Positions 39,333 through 48,458 of a stretch of 64,000 nt of DNA are shown piece by piece (positions within the stretch are counted from its first letter, which is position 1; each line of letters starts with the position of its first letter). The stretch comes from an uncultured Lachnospiraceae bacterium. Lineage in GTDB: Bacteria > Bacillota > Clostridia > Lachnospirales > Lachnospiraceae. Below the pieces are notes generated by a model. It was not told where the DNA came from, did not search any database, and saw nothing but the letters and a program-made list of their open reading frames with translations. The position numbers and the translations under genes are program-made. Location: contig CAMWXB010000004.1 of the NCBI GenBank assembly GCA_947178125.1, positions 46,418 to 110,417 of the forward strand, given 5' to 3'.

Positions 39333-40190
39333 TCAGGGCATTCTTCTCTCTTTGGTTTCGAGTTCTTCCACTTTAGCAAGAAGTTTCTGAATGGTAGAAT
39401 CCTGTTTGGCGATACGCGAATCCTTTTCAGCGATACATACTTCCTGTTCCCTGATGATTTTCTTATAAGTCCGTATTTCCCGGTAATATTCTTCCCTGTC
39501 CAGACATCGTTTCCGAATATCTTCTTCCGCGCCGAGCCGGAACATCGTATTGGAAGCTTCGGCGATATCGTTGTTGTCAGAAGCAAGCATATGAATCTCC
39601 TCCCACGTTGTGGCCTTGAACAATCTGGCCCAGTAGTCAACCTGATATTTCTTATCTTCTTCGGTCGCTAAATCAATTCGAGATAAGTTTACCACACTCA
39701 GGGCGAAGTTGTCATTATAAATATCATGATTTTTTACATTAATCAGTTTATAGGTTGCATAAAATTCCGGCGATTCTTCGAAAAGGGTATAGTCGAGAAA
39801 GCCGATGTGGATTACCGGCTGTATATCCATATATTCCTGTCCGTGGCCGAGCTGGTCATAAGAGCGGCAGAGGTAGATGAGGGAACGGTTTGGCCAGTCC
39901 ATTCTATCGTCTACCTGCATTTCCAGATTGATCAGGGTATGATTATTGAGGCGGACATTGATATCCAGCCTGAATTCCTTATCGGTGATGGATTCTCCAA
40001 GAATGATCGGGTTCGTGATTTCGGCGGAGATGACTTCTGCTTCCGAAAGATGCAGAAGAGAGCAGATAAGGCTGCGTAAGACTTTGTTGTTTTCCTGTAA
40101 AACAGCGCGGAACATATAGTCGTTGGCCATGTTGAAACGGACGGGGCCGCTGGCCGTTTGTGCAGAGTGGACGGATTTGTTTTGATTCAT
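39333..40190 (-). CDS. Rpn-family PD-(D/E)XK nuclease (transposase-31-like) with C-terminal coiled coil
   Basis: NMANDYMFRAVLQENNKVLRSLICSLLHL..EFRLDINVRLNNHTLINLEMQVDDRMDWPNRSLIYLCRSYDQL. Confidence 0.88.
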   Translation of the reverse strand: MNQNKSVHSAQTASGPVRFNMANDYMFRAVLQENNKVLRSLICSLLHLSEAEVISAEITNPIILGESITDKEFRLDINVRLNNHTLINLEMQVDDRMDWPNRSLIYLCRSYDQLGHGQEYMDIQPVIHIGFLDYTLFEESPEFYATYKLINVKNHDIYNDNFALSVVNLSRIDLATEEDKKYQVDYWARLFKATTWEEIHMLASDNNDIAEASNTMFRLGAEEDIRKRCLDREEYYREIRTYKKIIREQEVCIAEKDSRIAKQDSTIQKLLAKVEELETKERRMP

Positions 40191-40482
40191 AGATGTGTCT
40201 CCTTTGTGAAATAGAATTGTAGCATATGGGGCATGACAGAACAGGATGCCCAAAAATAAAAGTAAGTTCTTTATAACATAAATCGGGAAAGAATACAAAT
40301 CTATTTGTATTCTAAGGATATAGAAAAAATAATGACGAAATATCGTACATGAAAAGAAAAAATCATGATGTAGAAGAAAAATGGAATATCTTTGTGAGCA
40401 GAGTACCAGATATGGTATTGTGCAATTTTATAAAAAATCTCAAAATTCCCGCACATTTCCCGTGTCAAATCCGTTATATCTA

Positions 40483-40577
40483 GTGTGAGAAGTACTTCTA
40501 GAGCTCACAGCAAAGGCTGTTTCGCTAAGAAGTACTAAGTCTCACACCGAAGAATGCCTAAAATACGGGCATTCTTC
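40483..40577. repeat. Family A nested-hairpin repeat plus GAATGCC/GGCATTC hairpin
   Basis: GTGTGAGAAGTACTTCTagagctcACAGCaaaGGCTGTttcgctaAGAAGTACTaagtCTCACAC then GAAGAATGCCtaaaatacgGGCATTCTTC. Confidence 0.88.
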
Positions 40578-40620
40578 ATCACAGACAGAAAACAAATCCC
40601 TGCGAAAGGAGGTCTCCAAG

Positions 40621-41088
40621 GTGGCAGTCAATATCGAAGAAGAATACGACAAAATCTACCGCTACTGCTATTTTCGGCTGCGTGAGAGGGAATTATCCGA
40701 GGATATCACGCAGGAGACCTTTCTGCGCTATTTTGCGTCCTATCACCACACGGATTCCCTGTCCATGCTGAAATGTCTCTATACGATCGCGCGAAACCTC
40801 TGTGTTGATGAATACCGCAGGGCCGGGAAAAAGGAAACGGGACATTCGGGCGGACAGCCTCTTGCGGTGTCTGCGGAAGAGCAGGTGCTCACAAGCCTTG
40901 CGGTGCGGACGGCTTTGTCGAGGATGGAGGCGGAGGAACAGGAACTTTTGCTGTTACGGTATGTGAATGAAACGCCGCTTGCGGTAATTGGGCAGATTTA
41001 CGGCATTTCCCGATTTGCCGTCTATCGGAAACTGCTTGCCGTGAAGGGGAAATTCGAGGAAGAACTGCGAAAGGAGGGAGAATTTTGA
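40621..41088 (+). CDS. ECF-type sigma factor
   Basis: YDKIYRYCYFRLRERELSEDITQETFLRYFASY; r4 LLLLRYVNETPLAVIGQIYGISRFAVYRKL; GTG start. Confidence 0.85.
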   Translation: MAVNIEEEYDKIYRYCYFRLRERELSEDITQETFLRYFASYHHTDSLSMLKCLYTIARNLCVDEYRRAGKKETGHSGGQPLAVSAEEQVLTSLAVRTALSRMEAEEQELLLLRYVNETPLAVIGQIYGISRFAVYRKLLAVKGKFEEELRKEGEF

Positions 41089-41804
41089 AGAAAAAGGAAT
41101 GGAAAAAAGAACTGCGGCAGGTGTTCGAGCCGCCTGCACCCATGCGGAAAAAAGAATTTATCAGGGAACTGGAAAGACCTGGAATCGGATTTTGCGGGTT
41201 TCTCATGATACAGGCCGGCTATATACGCAAATGGGTCTGGTTTGCCTCGGCGTTCGTGTTTTTCTCATCGCTTGTCGGTGCGGCAGTTTTTTCGGCGGAT
41301 ATGCTCTGGTGGGTTTCCGCATGGATGCCGCTGCTCGCCCTGACCATCGTTGCCGAAAGCGGGCGTTCCGAAAACTATGAAATGGCGGAAATGGAAATGG
41401 CGACCCGCTTTTCGTTAAAAAGCGTTCTTCTGGCCAGATTGGGGATTCTTGGCGTGGAAAATCTGCTGCTCTTGTGTCTGCTCCTGCCCGTCGGGCTTTG
41501 CAATAATCTGTTTGGGCCGATACAGGCCGGGCTGTATATGCTGACGCCCTTTTTGCTGACTGCTTTTCTCGGTCTTTTCATCTTGCGCCGATTCAGGGGG
41601 CGGGAAGCTTTTTATCTGTGTGCAGGAATAACATTCGTTATTTCATTGATGGTCATTTTTCTGCATGACAATATGCCGCGGCTGTACGGGGAAGAGCGGT
41701 TGCTTTGGTGGGCCGTCGCGGCTGCCATGTTCGGCTTCGGAACCGTGAAACAGTATTACCAGTTTATCAACAGAATGGAGGACTTCATATGGAACTTGTC
41801 ATAG
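41085..41804 (+). CDS. Membrane protein of sigma/ABC module
   Basis: Multi-TM, start overlaps sigma stop and 3' end overlaps next ABC ATPase gene. Confidence 0.65.
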   Translation: MKKKEWKKELRQVFEPPAPMRKKEFIRELERPGIGFCGFLMIQAGYIRKWVWFASAFVFFSSLVGAAVFSADMLWWVSAWMPLLALTIVAESGRSENYEMAEMEMATRFSLKSVLLARLGILGVENLLLLCLLLPVGLCNNLFGPIQAGLYMLTPFLLTAFLGLFILRRFRGREAFYLCAGITFVISLMVIFLHDNMPRLYGEERLLWWAVAAAMFGFGTVKQYYQFINRMEDFIWNLS

Positions 41805-42502
41805 ACCGGTTATCAAAACAATATAAGAACCGCATTGTGGTGGACCGGGTCTCGGTAACGCTTGGAAAAGGCGTATACGGGCTGCTCGGAGAAAACGGCG
41901 CAGGCAAAACGACGCTGATGCGGATGGTCTGCGGTATTTTACGGCCGAGCGGCGGAACGGTCGCGCTCGACGGCATGGACGTGGGAGAAGAGTCTTATCG
42001 GGCGGTCCTGGGATATCTGCCGCAGGATTTCGGGTATTATCCGGAATTTGACGCAGCAGATTTTCTACTGTATATGGCCGCCTTAAAAGGGCTTCCGAGA
42101 GCATCTGCCAGAGTAAAGGTAAAAGAACTGCTGGAACTCGTAGCTTTGCAGGATGTAAAACACAAAAAGATCAAAACTTTTTCAGGTGGAATGAAACAGC
42201 GGCTCGGCATTGCGCAGGCGCTTCTAAATGAACCGAAATTACTGGTTCTGGACGAACCGACGGCCGGACTTGACCCGAAAGAGCGCGTCCGTTTCCGTAA
42301 TCTGATCGAAAGCCTGGGAAAAGAAAATATTGTTCTGTTATCCACGCATATCGTTTCGGATATTGAACATATTGCGGACAAAGTTCTGATCATGAAAAAC
42401 GGGCAGATGGTCTATCAGGGGGAATGGGACCATGACAAAGGAGATTTGGAAGAATTTTATCTGAACCGGTTCGGAGATGAAAAAGGGATATCCGCTGGTT
42501 GA
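41789..42502 (+). CDS. ABC transporter ATP-binding protein (ABC-2 type exporter)
   Basis: LLGENGAGKTTLMRMVCGILRPSGG, FSGGMKQRLGIAQALL, LVLDEPTAGLDPKERVRFRNLI. Confidence 0.95.
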   Translation: MELVIDRLSKQYKNRIVVDRVSVTLGKGVYGLLGENGAGKTTLMRMVCGILRPSGGTVALDGMDVGEESYRAVLGYLPQDFGYYPEFDAADFLLYMAALKGLPRASARVKVKELLELVALQDVKHKKIKTFSGGMKQRLGIAQALLNEPKLLVLDEPTAGLDPKERVRFRNLIESLGKENIVLLSTHIVSDIEHIADKVLIMKNGQMVYQGEWDHDKGDLEEFYLNRFGDEKGISAG

Positions 42503-42564
42503 GAGAAAAGCGTTTTCAACGATTGAATCTGAGTGTCTGCCGAAGCAGACAGATGGGAGTAAAA

Positions 42565-43779
42565 ATGAAACAATTCGGAATACTTTATCGATATGAACTG
42601 AAAAAAATCATCAAAAAGAAACTGCTGTGGGTCACGTTTTTTATCTGTATGGCGATTACGGCAGTTTCGGTGTTGTCGAATCTGATGGGAAACTATTATG
42701 TAGACGGGGAAATCGTCGATACCCATTACCATATGTTCCTCGTTGACAGCGCTTACAGCAGAAATCTGTCGGGCCGGAAAATCGATCAGGAACTGCTCGA
42801 AGAAATGACACAAGCTTATGGAAAAATCCCGCAGGCGGCGGGCAGGTATACGCTGACCAGGGAATACCAGACCTATGCCCGGCCGTACAGTCCCGTTTTT
42901 AACACGGTCAGATGGTGGAGCGGTATGGAGACGGAAGAGCTTATGGACTGGAAGGCGGATGAGGGGGAGCTTTATGCTTTAAAAGCGGCCGCGTGCAAAG
43001 AATATTATGAGTGGCTTTTTCTGACGGACAGGGAGAAGGCGTTCTGGGCGGAAAAAGAAACGCAGGCGGATAAGCCGGTCACTTATATGTACCATGAAGG
43101 ATATGCGGACCTGATGAGAAAGGTAAAAGTTGTCGGTATGCTGATGCTTTTTTTAACGGCAGTCTGCCTTTCCGGGGTTTTTCCGGAAGAACACATGCGC
43201 AGGACGGACCAGTTGATGTTGTCCAGCATATTTGGAAAAAAAGATGTGTACTGGGCTAAAATTCTGGCGGGAATCAGCGTATCCGTTGCCGCTTCTGCGT
43301 TGATGACGGTTCTGGCTGCGGGCCTTTCGCTCGGCATTTACGGGAGCGAAGGCTTTGGAGCGGCGTTTCAGCTGTATCCGAGCAACAATTTGTATTCGTA
43401 TCCTATAACAATGGGGCAGGCGTGCCTGATCGCTTATGGAATGCTGTTCATAACAGCCATATTGTCCAGTTTGTTCGTCATGGTCCTGTCGGAACTGCTG
43501 CACAGCAGTATAGCAGCGCTGTCGGTTTCCACAGGCATTATTGTAGCGGGAATGATATGCAACGTACCGGCGCAGTACCGTGTTCTGGCGCAGATATGGA
43601 ACTGGATGCCTATGACGGTCCTGCATTCCTGGAATATCTTTGATCTGCGTCTGCTTACGGTATTTGGACATCATTTCCTGGCATGGCAGGTTCTGCCGGT
43701 CATTTATATTTTGTGCAGTATCGGACTGGCCGTTGCGGGGAAGTATTTTTATAAGGAGTATCAGGTGTCGGGGCGTTGA
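42565..43779 (+). CDS. ABC-2 type permease
   Basis: 6-TM arrangement, downstream of ATPase, FGILYRYELKKIIKKKLLWVTFFICMAI. Confidence 0.8.
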   Translation: MKQFGILYRYELKKIIKKKLLWVTFFICMAITAVSVLSNLMGNYYVDGEIVDTHYHMFLVDSAYSRNLSGRKIDQELLEEMTQAYGKIPQAAGRYTLTREYQTYARPYSPVFNTVRWWSGMETEELMDWKADEGELYALKAAACKEYYEWLFLTDREKAFWAEKETQADKPVTYMYHEGYADLMRKVKVVGMLMLFLTAVCLSGVFPEEHMRRTDQLMLSSIFGKKDVYWAKILAGISVSVAASALMTVLAAGLSLGIYGSEGFGAAFQLYPSNNLYSYPITMGQACLIAYGMLFITAILSSLFVMVLSELLHSSIAALSVSTGIIVAGMICNVPAQYRVLAQIWNWMPMTVLHSWNIFDLRLLTVFGHHFLAWQVLPVIYILCSIGLAVAGKYFYKEYQVSGR

Positions 43780-43793
43780 ATTTGGAGAAGCAG

Positions 43794-43958
43794 CGCAGAA
43801 AAGGCGGGAGCCGGACGGCATATAGTTCCTGCGGAGGCCCTTGAGAAATGTCAGTGCTTAGCGAGGTTATTTCGAGCTTAGCATCTGTTACATTTCTCGC
43901 GGAGCGAAAGCGTGCCTCCAAAGGAACTATATGCCGTCCGGCTCCCGCCTTTTCTGCG
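43794..43958. repeat. Long perfect-arm inverted repeat (37-bp arms, further inner stems)
   Basis: 43794-43830 cgcagaaaaggcgggagccggacggcatatagttcct is the exact reverse complement of 43922-43958; inner GGAGGC/GCCTCC and GAGAAATGT/ACATTTCTC. Confidence 0.95.
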
Positions 43959-44124
43959 GTTAACGTTTTTTGCGAGTTTTTCGCGGGTCTGAATGTTCCA
44001 CTAGCCAAAAAATAGAATAGCGAGTATAATAGGTTGAAAGAACAATGTTCTTTCAACCGAATTTGTTTGGTTTACATAATATTTATGTCTGACGTCCAGA
44101 ACTTGCAGACTGGGAGGGGCCGGA

Positions 44125-45108
44125 ATGCAGAAGTTAAATGAAGAAATAAAGTCCGGGCAGTTGAAACAGGTCTATCTGCTGTATGGGGAAGAGGATTATC
44201 TGCGCAGACAGTACAGGGATAAACTGAAAAATGCCCTGACAGGCGGCGATGATTCCATGAACTGTCATTATTTTGAAGGAAAAGACATCCGGACGGGGGA
44301 GATCATCGATTTGGCGGAGACGCTTCCTTTTCTGGCGGAGCGGCGTGTGATCGTCATTGAGAACAGCGGCCTGTTCAAACGCGGCGGCGAACAGCTTGCG
44401 GAATACTTAAAGGAGCCTTCCGAGACGACTTTTTTTGTCCTGGCGGAAAAGGAAATCGACAAGCGGAGCAAGCTTTTTAAAGCTGTGTCCGTAAAAGGAC
44501 GTGCCATCGAATTCAAAGCGCAGGACGAGAGCATTTTAAAACGCTGGATACTCGGTACTTTGAAGAAAGAGAATAAGAAAATTACAGAGCGCGATTTGGA
44601 ACTTTTTCTGGAAAAGACCGGAACGGGTATGGAGAATATCAGCAAAGAGCTGGAAAAACTGGTCTGCTACTGTATGGACCGCGAGGCCGTTACAAGAGAA
44701 GATATTGAAGCCATTTGTACAAGGCAGATAAATAACCAGATTTTCGATATGATGAATGCCATTGCTGAAAAAAAGCAGAAAGAGGCAATGCGTTTGTATT
44801 ATGACCTGCTGACATTGAAAGAGCCGCCGATGCGCATTCTTTTTCTGCTGGCGAGACAGTTCAACCTGCTGCTACAGGTCAGGGAATTGAAGAAAAAAGG
44901 CTATCCCGTTAAGACGATTGGAGAAAATGTCGGGCTTCCGGGATTTATTGCCGGAAAATATGTGAATCAGGCGGCGAAATTTTCCACCAAGGACCTGCGG
45001 CAGGCTGTTACCGACTGTGTAGAGGCGGAAGAAGCGGTGAAAACAGGGAAGATGAATGATGTTCTGAGCGTTGAACTTTTGCTGATCAGATACAGCGGCA
45101 CTGCTTAG
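44125..45108 (+). CDS. holA: DNA polymerase III subunit delta
   Basis: GQLKQVYLLYGEEDYLRRQYRDKLKNAL..LAETLPFLAERRVIVIENSGLFK..FLLARQFNLLLQVRELKKKGYP. Confidence 0.93.
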   Translation: MQKLNEEIKSGQLKQVYLLYGEEDYLRRQYRDKLKNALTGGDDSMNCHYFEGKDIRTGEIIDLAETLPFLAERRVIVIENSGLFKRGGEQLAEYLKEPSETTFFVLAEKEIDKRSKLFKAVSVKGRAIEFKAQDESILKRWILGTLKKENKKITERDLELFLEKTGTGMENISKELEKLVCYCMDREAVTREDIEAICTRQINNQIFDMMNAIAEKKQKEAMRLYYDLLTLKEPPMRILFLLARQFNLLLQVRELKKKGYPVKTIGENVGLPGFIAGKYVNQAAKFSTKDLRQAVTDCVEAEEAVKTGKMNDVLSVELLLIRYSGTA

Positions 45109-45146
45109 TGGTATGGGAGTACGGGAAGAGAAAGGAAAATATTTAA

Positions 45147-45608
45147 ATGTTCAATATAATATGGACCTGTGTGATTTTTTACATTATTTACAGGACGGTC
45201 GCCAGAAGGAATGGTACGCACAACAAAGGAGCAGGAGCGGGAAGGCCGCCTGAAATCCGTACGACGCCGGTGAAGCACCGGGAACAGCGCAGCGTCCGGC
45301 CGCAGCAGCGTACAAATGTGCAGCAGCCTGTGAAAGAGCCGGAAGCGAAAGCAGGTTCCACAATGGCATATCTGGAAGAAAAAGCTAAACAGGACCAGGC
45401 GGAGCATGCGAGGGAGAAATGGGAAGAAACAAAGCGTCTGAATCAGAATTATGGTGGACTTCGTGTGGCGCAGCGGCTTTTTGAGGGAGATTCCGTGCCA
45501 GGGGGACAAAAATGCGTTGCCTGCGGTTATTGCGGAGCAGAGAATCTCATTCCCACGATGCCGCGCGAACGTTACAGCTGTTATTTTTGCAGGGAACCGC
45601 TTGGATAA
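45147..45608 (+). CDS. Membrane-anchored protein with C-terminal zinc-ribbon-like motif
   Basis: N-terminal TM (IIWTCVIFYIIYRTV), C-terminal CVACGYCGAENLIPTMPRERYSCYFCREPL. Confidence 0.6.
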   Translation: MFNIIWTCVIFYIIYRTVARRNGTHNKGAGAGRPPEIRTTPVKHREQRSVRPQQRTNVQQPVKEPEAKAGSTMAYLEEKAKQDQAEHAREKWEETKRLNQNYGGLRVAQRLFEGDSVPGGQKCVACGYCGAENLIPTMPRERYSCYFCREPLG

Positions 45609-45665
45609 AATTTTAGCTTGAAAGAGCATACATATCAGATATTTGAATGAAATGGAGGGGTTATC

Positions 45666-45959
45666 ATGAAGTGCAGAAGAAGGGAAATGGAAGCGGACGT
45701 AGAGAAGTACGAGGTTGGTAAAGGGCTGGAGGATGGCTTTGAACTGATGTCGGACGTCATAACGAAAGGATGGATTGTGACGGATTTTCTTGTTCAGATC
45801 AAAAAGGAAAACGGCAGTATCGTGTGTCCTTATATCGTCAACCGCAGGGGGCGTACTTTTATCGGTGAAGGAGATTATGTTATTCAGGATAAAGACGGGA
45901 CCAAACATGTATGCGGTGCGGACAAGATATTCAACAGATATGAGATAATTGAAGAATAG
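45666..45959 (+). CDS. Hypothetical protein (PGDYGI-like)
   Basis: 97 aa ORF with upstream RBS ggagggg; IVCPYIVNRRGRTFIGEGDYVIQDKDGTKHVCGADKIFNRYEII. Confidence 0.6.
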   Translation: MKCRRREMEADVEKYEVGKGLEDGFELMSDVITKGWIVTDFLVQIKKENGSIVCPYIVNRRGRTFIGEGDYVIQDKDGTKHVCGADKIFNRYEIIEE

Positions 45960-46028
45960 GTTGAAAATTCAGAGATTTTTCATGCCCCGTTGCTTGCGGC
46001 GGGATTTTTGAATCGTCCTGCGAATATT

Positions 46029-46078
46029 GTGCCTTGCGCATAGCGGACCGTGTTCGTATTCAATATCGCAGACAGAGG
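46029..46078 (+). repeat. Family B leader-like repeat, partial copy
   Basis: gtgccttgcgcatagcggaccgtgttcgtattcaatatcgcagacagaggg, compare 55854-55915 and 62053-62107. Confidence 0.65.
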
Positions 46079-46310
46079 GAAAGACCACAGAGTTTCAGAA
46101 AAAGGAAAGCAGTTCCGAAGACAGAGATGTTTCGGAACTGCTTTTTTGTTTGGTCTGTTTTTTATAAAGTACCGTTTATCGTACACTGCCTTTGCTATCA
46201 TGGATATATCTTACAGCTGTGAATGACAAAACAGTATTGAAAAAATCGAACATTTGTTTTATAATCATATTAAGAACATTTGTTCTATAAACGGCAAGGG
46301 GGGAAGATAA

Positions 46311-46685
46311 ATGAGGAAGAGGAATTTTTCATTTGTTATCGCAGTTATCATATCCGTTCTGGTCATATCATTCTGCATGACGGAGACCGTAATGGGCCAG
46401 AACAGGGCAGATCACAGGCGGGAGAAACAGTATTACTCAGCGATGGAGAAAGAATACTACGCCGATATGAAGGCGCTTCTTACGAGGAAGGGATATGTCA
46501 ACAGCGGTATCACGATCCGGTGGATATCAGAAGAAACGGGAGAAAGAAATTATACGGTAATGATTCATCATAGAAGGATCACGCAGCTTGATGATGCGGG
46601 GAAAGAAGACCTGTTACAGGAACTTATGAAAACAGAATTTCAGGATGCGGGCTGTACTTTCTGTTATGAATTTCTGGTATTTTAG
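46311..46685 (+). CDS. Hypothetical secreted/membrane-anchored protein
   Basis: N-terminal hydrophobic anchor FSFVIAVIISVLVISFCMTETVMG; RBS aagggggga. Confidence 0.6.
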   Translation: MRKRNFSFVIAVIISVLVISFCMTETVMGQNRADHRREKQYYSAMEKEYYADMKALLTRKGYVNSGITIRWISEETGERNYTVMIHHRRITQLDDAGKEDLLQELMKTEFQDAGCTFCYEFLVF

Positions 46686-46789
46686 GATTTTTAAGAAATG
46701 AAGTGAATGACATTTGGCGGGTTTGGGATTATAATAGTACAGGAAGTGATTTCGGGGTATCTCCCCACGAGAAAGGCATGGTTACAGAT

Positions 46790-47371
46790 ATGAGACATAA
46801 TCCACAACCGCAGGAAGTTTACAGATATTTTAAAGGCAGTCTGTATCAGATCCGCTGTCTTGCGAAGGACAGTGAAACAGGAGAAACGATGGTTGTATAT
46901 CAGGCGATGTACGGGGATTTTCAGATTTATGTCAGTACGCTTTCTTCTTTTATGGAAGAAATCGACAGGCAGAAATATCCCGATGCAGACGGATATTATC
47001 GTTTTGAACTGTTGGGAGCGCAGGAAGTAGAACAGCCTGTGACGCAGGCTCCGGTCATTATGTCGGATACGGAAGAGCAGGAAACACCGAGGCCGGAGAG
47101 AGAAGAAAATGAAACGGCGGATATAGACGCCGCGATGCAGGAAGAACTGAATATCGATCCTCTGGTACTGCAGTTTCTTGATGCCGGTTCTTATGAGCGG
47201 CGGCTGGAAATTCTCAGTATGCTTCACAGCCGTATTGACCATGACATGATCAATACAATGGCGGTAGCCGTGGATGTTGAGATCAAAGAAGGAGAAATTG
47301 AAGACAGATATGAGGAATTGAAGAACTGTCTTCTGACTTTCGAAAAGTTTGAGTGCAACAGACTTAGATGA
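46790..47371 (+). CDS. DUF1653 domain protein
   Basis: PQEVYRYFKGSLYQIRCLAKDSETGETMVVYQAMYGDFQIYVSTLSSFMEEIDRQKYP. Confidence 0.88.
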   Translation: MRHNPQPQEVYRYFKGSLYQIRCLAKDSETGETMVVYQAMYGDFQIYVSTLSSFMEEIDRQKYPDADGYYRFELLGAQEVEQPVTQAPVIMSDTEEQETPRPEREENETADIDAAMQEELNIDPLVLQFLDAGSYERRLEILSMLHSRIDHDMINTMAVAVDVEIKEGEIEDRYEELKNCLLTFEKFECNRLR

Positions 47372-47504
47372 CCGGACGGACAGGATGAATACAGCGGACT
47401 GAAATAAGCTGGGCGGCCTGCTGGCAGAGAATTGATAATCAGATAAACGTATGGATGAGCGATGTGAAGCGTTTGGTGAACAGTTTTATGTCAGGAGGGA
47501 TATT

Positions 47505-48449
47505 ATGTTTTATGATTTGGAAAACAGACTTGTGGTCGGCGTTTCTTCAAGGGCGCTATTTGATTTATCCTGTGAGAATGAAATTTTTGAAAGAGACGGC
47601 GTGGAGGCCTACTGCCGTTATCAGGTAGAGCATGAGGATGAAATTTTAAAGCCGGGTCCGGGCTTTCCGTTGATTAAGGCATTGCTTGATCTGAATAATC
47701 TGCCGGGCAAAGAGGGATGTGTCGAAGTCATTATCATGTCGCGTAACAGTCCGGATACATCGCTTCGGGTATTCAATGCCATCGCTTATTATGGACTGAA
47801 CATTACGAGGGCAGTGCTGGCGAGCGGTGCTTCGCTTGCCCCCTATCTGGAGGCTTTTCGGACCGATTTATTTCTATCGGCATATGAGGATGATGTGCAG
47901 AGTGCGATAAATTCCAATATTGCCGCAGGAATCATATGTAGTGACGGAATCCATACATATGACTGCAATCATCAGATTAAACAGATAAGAATTGCATTCG
48001 ACGGGGATGCGGTGCTTTTTTCGGATGAATCGGAACGGATTTCCAGAGAATACGGGCTGGAAGCTTTTGAAGAAAATGAACGGAGGAATGCCGATAATCC
48101 ATTGCAGGCCGGGCCCTTTGCTAAATTTTTAAGAACTTTGTCGGAATTGCAGAAAGATTTTACGATGGAAGAAGCGCCAATCAGGACTGCGCTTGTGACT
48201 TCGCGGTGCGCACCTGCACACGAGCGGGTCATCCGCACGTTAAGGGCATGGAATGTCAGGATCGACGAGGCGTTCTTTCTCGGCGGCGTTCAGAAAACAG
48301 ATGTACTGAAAGCCTTTGGAGCGCATATTTTCTTCGATGACCAGGCGGTACACACAAAGACCGCATCTGAGGTGGTTCCGGCGGCAAGAGTGCCTTATAA
48401 GAACAAAGAACCAGGCATGAGAAGAAGCTCTAAAGGCGCTTCGCCATAG
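47505..48449 (+). CDS. Cytosolic 5'-nucleotidase (NT5C1-type) family protein
   Basis: VVGVSSRALFDLSCENEIFERDGVEAYCRYQ..VIIMSRNSPDTSLRVFNAIAYYGLNITRAVLASGASLAPYL. Confidence 0.85.
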   Translation: MFYDLENRLVVGVSSRALFDLSCENEIFERDGVEAYCRYQVEHEDEILKPGPGFPLIKALLDLNNLPGKEGCVEVIIMSRNSPDTSLRVFNAIAYYGLNITRAVLASGASLAPYLEAFRTDLFLSAYEDDVQSAINSNIAAGIICSDGIHTYDCNHQIKQIRIAFDGDAVLFSDESERISREYGLEAFEENERRNADNPLQAGPFAKFLRTLSELQKDFTMEEAPIRTALVTSRCAPAHERVIRTLRAWNVRIDEAFFLGGVQKTDVLKAFGAHIFFDDQAVHTKTASEVVPAARVPYKNKEPGMRRSSKGASP

Positions 48450-48458
48450 GGAGGAAGC

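Noticed and set aside
39333-40190. Rpn/transposase-31-like gene as evidence for an active IS element
   Set aside because: No terminal inverted repeats or target duplication seen at its ends; family members are commonly stand-alone nucleases in these genomes.
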